From the NCBI GenBank assembly GCA_963662395.1, contig OY759511.1, forward strand, positions 124,001 to 188,000: a stretch of 64,000 nucleotides of DNA, given 5' to 3'. The position numbers and the translations under genes were made by a program. Positions 54,547 to 61,854 of this stretch are shown one piece after another. The notes under the pieces are model-generated. The model was not told the origin of the DNA. It saw only the letters and a program-made list of their open reading frames with translations, and ran no database searches. Origin of the DNA: JAPOXR01 sp963662395 (GTDB taxonomy: Bacteria; Pseudomonadota; Alphaproteobacteria; Rhodobacterales; Rhodobacteraceae). How positions within the stretch are numbered: position 1 is the stretch's first letter; each line of letters starts with the position of its first letter.

Positions 54547-55598
54547 GTGTCAAGCTCGGCCAGTTTTTCGGTCCGGTCATGGGCGATCAGGGCATCCACC
54601 AACTCATCGAGTTCGCCGCCGAGCACCTGGTCCAGCTTGTGCAGGGTCAGACCGATCCGGTGATCGGTTATCCTTCCCTGTGGAAAGTTGTAGGTCCGAA
54701 TTCGTTCGGATCGGTCACCGCTGCCCACCTGCTGACGGCGGCTGGCAGCCCGTTCGTCATCAGCCTTCTGCCGCTCCAGCTCATACAGGCGTGATTTCAG
54801 TACCTTCATCACGATTGCACGGTTCTGGTGCTGGGATTTTTCCGAGGCGGAGATGACAATTCCGGTTGGCAGATGGGTGAGTCGCACCGCCGAATCGGTC
54901 TTGTTGACATGCTGTCCGCCGGCGCCACTAGCCCGCATGGTATCGATCCGCAAATCGGATTCGCAGATCTCGACTTCAACATCACCCGCCTCCGGCAGCA
55001 CCGCGATCGTCGCCGCCGATGTATGTATTCGACCGCCGGACTCGGTTGCCGGAACTCGCTGGACCCGGTGGACGCCCGACTCGAATTTCAGGCGAGAAAA
55101 CGCCCCTGCCCCGCTGACTTCCACCGTTGCTTCCCGGATGCCGCCAAGCATTGTGGAATTGATCGACAGCGGATTGAAATCCCACCGGTGCAACTGGGCG
55201 TATCGTTCATACAGGCGAAAAAGATCGCCGGCGAACAGTGCGGCCTCATCGCCGCCGGTCCCGGCCCTGATCTCGATGATCGCCGATCGGTCGGCATCCA
55301 CGTCCCGCGGCAGCAGGGCGGCCTGCAGATCGGCCTCGGTCTCGGCAAGTGACGCCTTGAGAGCAACCAGCTCCTCCTCAGCCAACGCGCGCATCTCGGG
55401 GTCGGATTGCATGGCCTCGGTCGTCGAAATCTCCTGCTCGATGCTGCGATACAGGCGGATTTGTTCGACAACCGGCTTCAGCGCCGTGTATTCCCGCGAG
55501 TTGCGGACGAAGTCCGGATCGGCAGCACCGGCGACAAGCGATCGTTCCAGGGCTTCGAATTTGTGGCTGATCTGCTCTAGCTTCTCTAGGTTCAGCAT
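54543..55598 (-). CDS. prfA: Peptide chain release factor 1
   Basis: A 351-residue factor ending translation at UAA and UAG codons. It shows EIRAGTGGDEAALFAGDLFRLYERYA, GVHRVQRVPATESGGRIHTS, and SGAGGQHVNKTDSAVRLTHLPTG with the GGQ peptide-release motif. ATG 55598 gives the natural MLNLEKLEQI start. It forms a translationally coupled pair with prmC. Confidence 0.95.
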   Translation of the reverse strand: MLNLEKLEQISHKFEALERSLVAGAADPDFVRNSREYTALKPVVEQIRLYRSIEQEISTTEAMQSDPEMRALAEEELVALKASLAETEADLQAALLPRDVDADRSAIIEIRAGTGGDEAALFAGDLFRLYERYAQLHRWDFNPLSINSTMLGGIREATVEVSGAGAFSRLKFESGVHRVQRVPATESGGRIHTSAATIAVLPEAGDVEVEICESDLRIDTMRASGAGGQHVNKTDSAVRLTHLPTGIVISASEKSQHQNRAIVMKVLKSRLYELERQKADDERAASRRQQVGSGDRSERIRTYNFPQGRITDHRIGLTLHKLDQVLGGELDELVDALIAHDRTEKLAELDT

Positions 55599-55951
55599 GA
55601 CGGAGTTCCGGAAATTCGGACAGGGATCACTGTGCAAGGATGACGGTATCGCTACACCGCCCGGGACGGCTCGGCAAGTGATCCGGCAACATGCCGGCCC
55701 CATTCGGTGTCATCAGGCAGGACATCGGGAAGGACCCGCCGAACTCGGGTCCGGGCGCAACTCCTGCCGTTCCCCACTCAAGCCCCATCTCCAGTCGAAT
55801 GACTATGTCTGGCCATCTGCCAGCCAATCCGGTTGTCAATTCACTCCCTCGCCGGCCAGGTCGTCATCATGGAATCCCTTTCGCGCTGCATGCGGGGGCC
55901 GAATAGAATCGATTCGGGTACCGGTCACTGCCAGCGAAAAGGAACAGACCC
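55599..55951. other. Intergenic region at the start of the accessory island
   Basis: 353 bases between prfA and the interrupted secreted-protein gene, with no credible frame. Codon and base composition change from here rightward. Confidence 0.4.
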
Positions 55952-56533
55952 ATGATTCGTCCTCCAGGCATCCGCCGGATGCTCAGCGCCACCACATCTC
56001 TCGCCATCTGCGTCATGCTGTCCACCTCCTCGGCCGCCGTCGAGCCGCGCTCGAACGCCTTCGACCTGGGCGGCAAGGCCTGGCTGGAGGCCCGCGAACA
56101 GGTGCTGACCGAAGCCTTCCAGCATGCCGCCATGCTGAACGATGCGCATGACCGCGTGTCCAGTTGGCTGGCCGCCCAGCCGGATGATGCGCTGGTGACC
56201 GATCTGGTTGCCCATCTGGAGACCACCGGTACCCTGCCCCTGGCCACCGCCCTGCATTCACCCTTCACCGCCGATGAGCGGCAGCGTTACGACACGATCG
56301 GTGTCCGGGTCCGCATATGTGGCGATCGGCTGGTCTCCATGCTGGTCCCCGATGCGACAGGCCATGTCGACCGCCAGTTCGCACCCTATGTGCGCACCCA
56401 GGTCCGCCTGGCCACCATCACCACCGCCGGCATCCGGCCCTGGAACCGCGATCCGGTCAGCGACCCGGCCATCACTGCATGCGCCCTGCCCTCCGGTGCC
56501 CCGGCGGTCTTCGGCCGCTGGCGGGCACCGGTG
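55952..56533 (+). pseudogene. N-terminal part of a secreted protein gene split by a transposon
   Basis: Codes for 194 residues beginning MIRPPGIRRMLSATTSLAIC, with a signal peptide of about 28 residues and GGA upstream of ATG 55952. The frame is open up to the element border at 56533 and then continues only into element sequence, where it ends in junk. Joining 56533 to 60598 restores one frame. The protein family is not recognised. Mobile or conjugative elements often carry such exported, cysteine-containing proteins, but no role is shown. Confidence 0.7.
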
Positions 56534-56554
56534 TTGGGTTGCAGGGTAGTTCGG
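56532..56554 (+). repeat. Left inverted end of the transposon
   Basis: TGTTGGGTTGCAGGGT begins here and matches the reverse complement of the right end (TGTTGGATTCCAGAGT) at 17 of 23 positions, including the outer six. The first two bases also fall inside the CGGTG direct repeat, so the exact cut site may be 56534. Confidence 0.65.
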
Positions 56555-56633
56555 TGTTCAGTAGCCAGTTTGTCACGGATTGCATCGGGTGCTGATTGGC
56601 TGGAAGCCGGAAGTATCCGCAACACCCTCTCTC

Positions 56634-56714
56634 TTTCCCGGCAGCGCTGACAGCAGCGTGTTTCCCGGCAGCATGGCGGATGCCTGCTTTCCCGGCAGCA
56701 TTGTCCCGGTTGCC
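56634..56714 (+). repeat. Three 27-bp-spaced TTTCCCGGCAGC sites, left end
   Basis: Identical 12-mers occur at 56634-56645, 56661-56672 and 56688-56699, each exactly 27 bases apart; the bases between differ. The regular spacing (about 2.6 helical turns) and position 100 bases inside the left border fit transposase-binding sites. A related 11-mer occurs twice, in inverted order, at the right end. Confidence 0.7.
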
Positions 56715-56747
56715 GGTTTTCGGGGTTGATTTGCCCGCACCTGCCGG

Positions 56748-57479
56748 TTGATTACGGATCTGGCGGGGGCGTTCGGCCTTCCGGCAGCGCCGGCGCGAGG
56801 TGTGACATTCCGGAAAGAGGCGGCCCGTGCGGTCATCGACCCCGCCGGGCCGGTAGCCGTGCAACTCGATTGGAATCTGTCGCTGTCCGGCGAGGACTGC
56901 GTTACCACGCAAGCCTGGCGGGAAGCAAAGCTTGATTGCTGCCCGGCCCATCCCGATGGCGGCTGCAGTTTTGCCCGCCATGGCAGCTACCTGCGCAAGA
57001 CCCGCCGGGGGGATGCCCGCATTCCCCGCTGGTACTGCCGGGAGGCCCACCGGACATGGTCACTGCCGGCCCGCTGCTTTGCCGCCCGCCTGCCGGGCAC
57101 GCTGGACGAGCTCGAGACGGCGGCGCTGGCGGTGGAGACGGCGGAGAGCCTGCGGGCAGCGGCCGAGGCCGCCCGTCCCGGCCATGCGGTGAGCGATGCC
57201 GGCAATCGCCGCTGGATCGGATACCGGCGCGACCTGGCCGCCGCCGGCCTGACGACACTCATCACCCTGTTGCCGGATCTGCTGGCCGGCTGCACGCCAT
57301 CGGTTACCGAACTCGGGGCCCGTCCCGGCACCGACCGGCTCCTCTTCGATTTGCGCGGTCATGCGGGTCCGCATCTCCAGCATCCGGAACCTCCGCCGGG
57401 CTTTGCGGTCCGGATTGATCCGGCACCGGTTTCGAATCCGGCAATCCGACACAAGTCAGGACCTGACCCGCCGGGCTGA
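56748..57479 (+). CDS. Zinc-ribbon protein of the transposon
   Basis: Up to 243 residues. A likely zinc-binding region has CCPAHPDGGCSFARHGSY, then RRGDARIPRWYC and LPARCF, the spacing of a transposase-associated zinc ribbon (DUF6431-like in my reading). The rest is helical and Ala-rich (LDELETAALAVETAESLRAAAEAAR) with GNRRWIGYRRDLAAAGL. The start is uncertain: TTG 56748, GTG 56802 and GTG 56859 are all in frame. It lies 43 bases before the transposase gene, so it probably aids target or end recognition. Function is inferred from context. Confidence 0.65.
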   Translation: MITDLAGAFGLPAAPARGVTFRKEAARAVIDPAGPVAVQLDWNLSLSGEDCVTTQAWREAKLDCCPAHPDGGCSFARHGSYLRKTRRGDARIPRWYCREAHRTWSLPARCFAARLPGTLDELETAALAVETAESLRAAAEAARPGHAVSDAGNRRWIGYRRDLAAAGLTTLITLLPDLLAGCTPSVTELGARPGTDRLLFDLRGHAGPHLQHPEPPPGFAVRIDPAPVSNPAIRHKSGPDPPG

Positions 57480-57522
57480 GCGGCACCATGCCTGTCCGAG
57501 GTGGCGGAAAGGGAGACCAGGC

Positions 57523-58797
57523 ATGGACCAGATGCGCGAAAAGCACCGGATTGAGGTGGCGATGTTCCGATACCGGGTCATCGCCCCCCTTCCTGACCTC
57601 GCCGGGACGGCGCGGATGGCCGGGACGCGCCGTCTTGCCGGCAAGCCGTGGGTAATTCCCGGCACCAGCCGCACCCGGATTGCCGAGGGCACGATCCTGC
57701 ACTGGCTGCGCAATTGGCGGCGCGGCGGCCTCGATGCTCTCAAGCCCGGCCGGCGCCGTGACCGCGGCAGGTCCCGGCGCCTCGGGGTCGGCGCGGCCGA
57801 GCTGCTGATCGCCATCCGCAGGGAACATCCCGGTCTCTCGGTGCGGGACGTGATCGCACGGGCCGGGAAGCAGGACGAAGCCCCGGGCCCGATCCCGCTT
57901 TCATCCACCTGCCGCCTGTTCCATGCCGAGGGGCTGATGGATCCGGTGCAGGCGCCGCAGGACCTCCGGCGCTTTGCCCATCTTCATGCCGGCGACCTCT
58001 GGCAATCCGATGTGATGCACGGCCCGAAATGCGGCGATGGCAGGCGGCGGCGCAAGACCTGCATGATCGTCATCATCGATGATGCGACCCGCATCGTGCC
58101 CTGGTCGGCCTTTGCCTTCCCGGAAGGTGTGGCCGAGTTCCTGCCGGTGTTCCGGCAGGCCCTGCTGCGGCGGGCGATCCCGAAGAAACCCTACACCGAC
58201 AATGGCAGTGCCTACCGCTCCCGGCGCCTCGAGCTCGTTTGCGCCCGTCTCGGTGTGGCCCTGATCCATGCACGGCCATGCAGGCCCCGGGGAAAAGGTA
58301 AATGTGAGCGCCATATACGCACTGTCAGACAACGCTTCCTGCCGGGCCTGGAGCCGGCCGACACCGCCAGCCTCGATGTCCTCGATCGCCGCCTGGCGGC
58401 CTGGGTGGAAGGCGAATATCACCATCGCCCCCACCGCGGTCTCGAAGGCATGACCCCGGCCGATGCCTGGGCCGCCAGGGCCCGGGATGTCCGCCTCGTC
58501 GATGGCAGCATCGATCCTGACGACCTGTTCCTCGAGGAGGCGGTGCGCAAGGTCGGCAAGGACCGGGTGGTCAGCCTGCGAAACCGGCTCTACGAGGTGG
58601 GTGCCGGCCTGGTCGGGCAGAAGGTGACCCTGCGCTTCGATCCGGCAGCCCCGCCGGGCCGTCCGATCATCGTGGTGACCGATGACGGGGATGCCGGGCA
58701 GGCCTGGCCGCTCGACCCGGGTACAAATGCCAGGGTGAAGCGCGGCCACGCCATCTCCTTCTCCAGTATCGGCAATGATGGCGGGGAGGAGGGCTGA
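57523..58797 (+). CDS. DD35E (rve-type) transposase, TniA/IS481-like
   Basis: A 424-residue integrase-fold transposase. N-terminal helix-turn-helix segments (about residues 50-110) are followed by the catalytic core with Asp 163 (WQSDVMHG), Asp 226 (YTDNGSAY) and Glu 262 (GKCERHIR), giving a DD35E triad, then a Mu-type C-terminal beta domain (residues about 330-424). ATG 57523 follows GGGAG. The ATPase gene follows after 3 bases, the usual TniA-TniB or TnsB-TnsC pairing. It appears intact. Confidence 0.9.
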   Translation: MDQMREKHRIEVAMFRYRVIAPLPDLAGTARMAGTRRLAGKPWVIPGTSRTRIAEGTILHWLRNWRRGGLDALKPGRRRDRGRSRRLGVGAAELLIAIRREHPGLSVRDVIARAGKQDEAPGPIPLSSTCRLFHAEGLMDPVQAPQDLRRFAHLHAGDLWQSDVMHGPKCGDGRRRRKTCMIVIIDDATRIVPWSAFAFPEGVAEFLPVFRQALLRRAIPKKPYTDNGSAYRSRRLELVCARLGVALIHARPCRPRGKGKCERHIRTVRQRFLPGLEPADTASLDVLDRRLAAWVEGEYHHRPHRGLEGMTPADAWAARARDVRLVDGSIDPDDLFLEEAVRKVGKDRVVSLRNRLYEVGAGLVGQKVTLRFDPAAPPGRPIIVVTDDGDAGQAWPLDPGTNARVKRGHAISFSSIGNDGGEEG

Positions 58798-58800
58798 GCC

Positions 58801-59607
58801 ATGTACCGTCAATCCTTCTCGCTCGCCCGCCGGCCCTTCGAAAGCGACATCCCGTCCGACCAGCTGTTCCAGGGCCAGGCCGCCACCGAGGCGCAGGCAC
58901 GCCTCGGCCACCTGGCCGAGATGCGCGGCATCGGCCTCCTGGCCGGCGAGGCCGGCTCCGGCAAGACCACCGCCTGCCGGCGCTTCGCCGACAGCCTTGC
59001 CCGCGGCCTCTGCCGGATCATCTACCTGCCGCTCGGCGCCGTCACGCCGCTCGAGGCCATGAACAGCATCGCCGCCGGGCCCGGGCTTGCCCCCGGACAG
59101 TCCCGCCACATGGTCGGGCGCGCCATCGCCGGCGAATTGTCGCGCCTGGCCGGTGGCCGGCAGACACCGGTGCTGATCATCGACGAGGCCCGTCTGCTGC
59201 CGAATGCGGTGCTCGAGGATTTGCGCCTGCTCACCAGTTTCGAAATCGATTCCGGGCAGCGCTTCTGCCTGCTGCTGACCGGGCTGACCGGGCTCAGGCG
59301 GCGGCTGGCAATGGGTGTCGACGAATCCCTTGCCCAGCGCCTGGTGGTGCGCCACCACATGGACGGGCTGGCGGCAGAGGAGATCGGGCCCTGGATCGAG
59401 CACCGGCTTCGCCTGGCCGGCGCTGCCGACATCCCGCTCTTCGAAACGAATGCCATCGCCGCCATCGTGCAGACCGCCCGCGGCCTGCCGCGCCGGGTGG
59501 GCCAGATTGCCCATGATGCACTGGCGGCCGCTGCCGCCGGCAAGGACCGGCAGGTCACCGAGAACCACGTCGCCCGGGCAGTGGACGAACTCAACCTCAA
59601 GACATGA
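58801..59607 (+). CDS. AAA ATPase, ExeA/TniB-like transposition helper
   Basis: A 268-residue AAA protein. It has the ExeA-type start MYRQSFSLARRPFESDIPSDQLF, Walker A GEAGSGKT (49-56), Walker B VLIIDEA (124-130), an arginine-rich sensor region and a C-terminal lid with GLPRRVGQIAHDAL. Such ATPases choose the target site and activate the transposase (TnsC/TniB/MuB role). Start 58801 follows the transposase stop at once, and its end overlaps the next gene by 4 bases. Confidence 0.9.
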   Translation: MYRQSFSLARRPFESDIPSDQLFQGQAATEAQARLGHLAEMRGIGLLAGEAGSGKTTACRRFADSLARGLCRIIYLPLGAVTPLEAMNSIAAGPGLAPGQSRHMVGRAIAGELSRLAGGRQTPVLIIDEARLLPNAVLEDLRLLTSFEIDSGQRFCLLLTGLTGLRRRLAMGVDESLAQRLVVRHHMDGLAAEEIGPWIEHRLRLAGAADIPLFETNAIAAIVQTARGLPRRVGQIAHDALAAAAAGKDRQVTENHVARAVDELNLKT

Positions 59608-60476
59608 ACAGGCGGCAGGATGACTGGAGCCGGCTGCGGCAATTGCCGCTCCGGCAGGTCGCCGCCAGGCTCGGCTACCGGTGCGATCCGCGCGACCGCA
59701 GCCGCTTCCGGCGCGAGGGATCGATCCTCAGCATCACCGGCGAGAAGTTCTGCGATCACCGGCAGGGCTGTGGCGGTGGCGGTGCCATCGATCTGGTCAT
59801 CCATGCCGAAGGGACAAGCTTCCCGGAGGCGGTGAAGCGCCTCCGGCAGCCGGCAGGGGAGCTGGTGCCGGAGAAGGCGGCGGCACCCGGCCGGGAACTG
59901 GTTCTGCCACCGCCGGCAGATTCCGCATGGCCGGCCATCCGCCGCCGGCTCACCCGGGAGCGGGCCCTGCCAGCCGATCTGGTGGCGGCGCTGGGCCGGC
60001 GCGGCCTGGTTTATGCCGATGCCCGCGGCAGCGCGGTCTTCCTTGCCACCGACCGGCACCGGAAGCCGGCCGGCGCCGAATGCTGTGGAACCGCCTGCAT
60101 TCCGGGCAGGAAGCGGTTCCGGGGAATGGCGCCCGGCTCGCGCAAGGACCGCGGCAGCTTCCGGATCGGCGGCGGGCCCGCTACCGTGGATACGCTGTTC
60201 ATTGCCGGGAGCGCCATCGACGCGCTCTCGGCATTTGCCATGCCCGGATCCTGCAGAACCGGATGCGTCTTCCTCTCGACCTGCGGCACCGCCAGCCGGC
60301 TGCCCGCATGGGCCGAGGCCTGGAAGCCGGCGCGCATCATCTGCGGATTCGATGCCGATGCGGCCGGCGACGAGGCTGCAGGCCGGCTGGCGGCAAGTGA
60401 CCGGCGCGTCAGCCGGATCCGGCCGGCCGGCGGAAAGGACTGGAACGCAATCCTCGTGGCGCGCCGCCGGGAATAG
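59604..60476 (+). CDS. DUF3991/Toprim primase-like protein of the transposon
   Basis: A 290-residue protein. The N-terminal part (RFRREGSILSITGEKFCDHRQ, GGGGAIDLVIHAEGTSFPEAVKRL) matches the zinc-finger-like domain placed before Toprim in mobile-element primases. The C-terminal part (IAGSAIDALSAFAM, RIICGFDADAAGDEAAGRLA, GKDWNAILV) is a Toprim domain with the DxD-like metal site. Related proteins occur on plasmids and integrative elements next to relaxases. Its presence as cargo, translationally coupled (ATGA) to the ATPase, is unusual for a small transposon. A role in DNA end processing or replication is inference. Confidence 0.8.
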   Translation: MNRRQDDWSRLRQLPLRQVAARLGYRCDPRDRSRFRREGSILSITGEKFCDHRQGCGGGGAIDLVIHAEGTSFPEAVKRLRQPAGELVPEKAAAPGRELVLPPPADSAWPAIRRRLTRERALPADLVAALGRRGLVYADARGSAVFLATDRHRKPAGAECCGTACIPGRKRFRGMAPGSRKDRGSFRIGGGPATVDTLFIAGSAIDALSAFAMPGSCRTGCVFLSTCGTASRLPAWAEAWKPARIICGFDADAAGDEAAGRLAASDRRVSRIRPAGGKDWNAILVARRRE

Positions 60477-60517
60477 ACCGCGCGCACGCGGACCGGCCGC
60501 ACCGCCGGTTCATTCTT

Positions 60518-60553
60518 CCCGGCAGCCAGGTCCTTCCGGCCCTGGCTGCCGGG
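60518..60553 (+). repeat. Perfect 13-bp hairpin at the right transposon end
   Basis: CCCGGCAGCCAGG (60518-60530) and CCTGGCTGCCGGG (60541-60553) pair perfectly across a 10-base loop. Each arm contains the TTCCCGGCAGC motif of the left-end sites, in opposite orientations. It may serve as paired transposase sites and also as a terminator for the four-gene operon. Confidence 0.7.
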
Positions 60554-60568
60554 AACGGAAACCGGCCG

Positions 60569-60591
60569 CCGAGGCACTCTGGAATCCAACA
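60569..60591 (-). repeat. Right inverted end of the transposon
   Basis: Ends CCAACA; read on the minus strand it is TGTTGGATTCCAGAGT and matches the left end at 17 of 23 positions. Confidence 0.65.
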
Positions 60592-60592
60592 G

Positions 60593-61614
60593 CGGTGCTG
60601 GAGCGGCGGGGCCATGTCCAGGCCCAGACCCGCTCGCTCGACTGCCCGACCGGGGAGATTGGTCCCGGAATCGTCGAGCGGCGGGATGTCGAGATATTCG
60701 TCGACGGCTTCGATGTCGATCAGCCCTCCGAGACCGTGACCGGTGCCTGGGTCGAACAGTACCGGGATTGCCGGGCCCCGCGCACCGGCGATGTGAGGAT
60801 GCCCTTCGAGTGCACCATCTCCGGCGGCCATCGGGCCGGCCGGGCCGGAACCCGGGTCATCTCCTATCCGTGGCGCGAGCAGCGCGACCCCAATGATTCC
60901 CGGGCCGTGGTCAAGATCACCGACTGGGCCTCACCGACGGTGGTCCATGATCTGTGCCGCGACGGCTCGGCCTCCGAGGAAGTGGATGCCACCACCGTCC
61001 ACGACCTGGTCAGGCGGCAGACCGCCTGCACCGCCTTCCATTCCTCGGCCGAATGGACCCTCGGCGGGCCGGTCGGCGAGGAGCGGGACCGCTACACCTC
61101 CGACATCAGGTTCCCGGCTTCCTGGAATCGTCCCGACGAACAGGTGGTGGCGCTCGATCCGTGGCGGGTGGCCTCCAACAACTGCCGCAAGCACGTCTCG
61201 AAGTCAGCCAATGGCGAGACCCGGACCGGAGATTGCCCCTCCGGCTATACCGGCTCCGGCCAGTACGACACCTGGACCGAGAAATGGAAGTGGGTCGAGT
61301 ATGCGGCGCCGGTGCCGCACGTGGCCGATCACGAACTGGCCGGCTCCCGCCAGCGGGTGCCCACCGGCTCGGTCAATCACTGCACTGTCATCCCGCCGCC
61401 GCGCCCGCGAACCACCACCAGCGGTGGCAATGGGGGGAGTGACCGGGAGGACCACCGGTTCTACGTCGACCCGGACACCGGCGAGACCTGGAACCGGCAA
61501 CCGGACGGCTACGATCGGCACAACCCATGGGACACTGTCGACAGGCCGGCGGAAAACCACCGGCCCAGCCGGGTGACGGACGGAAATGGTAATTGCATGC
61601 AGGGTTGCAACTAG
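60593..61614 (+). pseudogene. C-terminal part of the split secreted protein gene
   Basis: From 60598 the frame codes for 338 residues to the stop at 61612-61614. It is rich in Trp, Arg, Thr and Cys, with patterns such as DCPSGYTGSGQYDTW, WTEKWKWVEY and a Ser/Gly/Pro-rich tail ending CMQGCN. With the N-terminal piece it makes an approximately 532-residue exported protein. The frame upstream of 60593 belongs to the transposon, not to this gene. No family was recognised. The residue pattern looks extracellular or periplasmic, which fits the signal peptide on the other piece. Confidence 0.7.
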
Positions 61615-61640
61615 AGAGATAGAGATGAACAGATTTGCAT

Positions 61641-61670
61641 TGTCTGTCAATGTCTGTCAATGTCTGTCAT
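61641..61670 (+). repeat. Three tandem 10-bp repeats before the ribbon-helix-helix gene
   Basis: TGTCTGTCAA, TGTCTGTCAA, TGTCTGTCAT run without gaps and overlap the first codons of the ribbon-helix-helix gene. Tandem sites with one-turn spacing are typical operators for this regulator class, so autoregulation is plausible. Copy-number change of the repeat would also alter which upstream ATG is in frame. Confidence 0.7.
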
Positions 61671-61854
61671 TATGGACAAGAGCAGCAAGGTCACCATCCG
61701 GATCGAGCCGGAACTGCGGGCAGAGATCGAGGATTGTCTCGCTGCCGAGCGGCGGCAGGGGCGGGAGATGTCGGTGGCCGCCTTCATCCGCATGGCGGTC
61801 CGGCGGACGGTTCGTGAAGAAAAACAGAGACTGAAACCGGAGTCGAAATCATGA
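61660..61854 (+). CDS. Small ribbon-helix-helix-type DNA-binding protein
   Basis: 64 residues (MSVIMDKSSKVTIRIEPELR...). A beta-strand SSKVTIRIEPEL is followed by two helices EIEDCLAAERR and SVAAFIRMAVRRTVREE, the Arc/CopG pattern. The start may be ATG 61660 or ATG 61672; neither has a clear ribosome site because the tandem repeats occupy that place. Its stop overlaps the next gene's ATG, so it heads an operon with the ankyrin and ATPase genes. Probably a regulator of this operon. Confidence 0.7.
   Translation: MSVIMDKSSKVTIRIEPELRAEIEDCLAAERRQGREMSVAAFIRMAVRRTVREEKQRLKPESKS

Larger units (their letters stand above)
56534..60592 (+). mobile_element. Transposon with zinc-ribbon protein, DD35E transposase, AAA ATPase and Toprim protein
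   Basis: A 4.06-kb element flanked by the direct repeat CGGTG (56529-56533 and 60593-60597). If one mismatch is allowed, the repeat can be read as 8 bases (CACCGGTG/CAGCGGTG), which would put the ends exactly symmetric at 56534 and 60589. It contains four same-direction genes. The ends carry imperfect inverted repeats, three TTTCCCGGCAGC sites at 27-bp intervals on the left, and two inverted copies forming a hairpin on the right. This layout recalls Tn7/Tn5053/Mu-type elements whose transposase binds multiple end sites. Excision in silico restores the host frame. Confidence 0.8.

Noticed and set aside
56634..56714. Possible short CRISPR-like array because of even spacing
   Set aside because: The repeats are only 12 bp with 15-bp intervals and sit at a transposon end; no cas gene is present.
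57901..59568. A 555-codon leftward frame across the transposase and ATPase genes
   Set aside because: Antisense shadow; the forward frames carry the DDE triad and Walker motifs.
61641..61670. Possible CRISPR array
   Set aside because: The three 10-bp units are contiguous with no spacers and overlap a start codon, unlike a CRISPR array.
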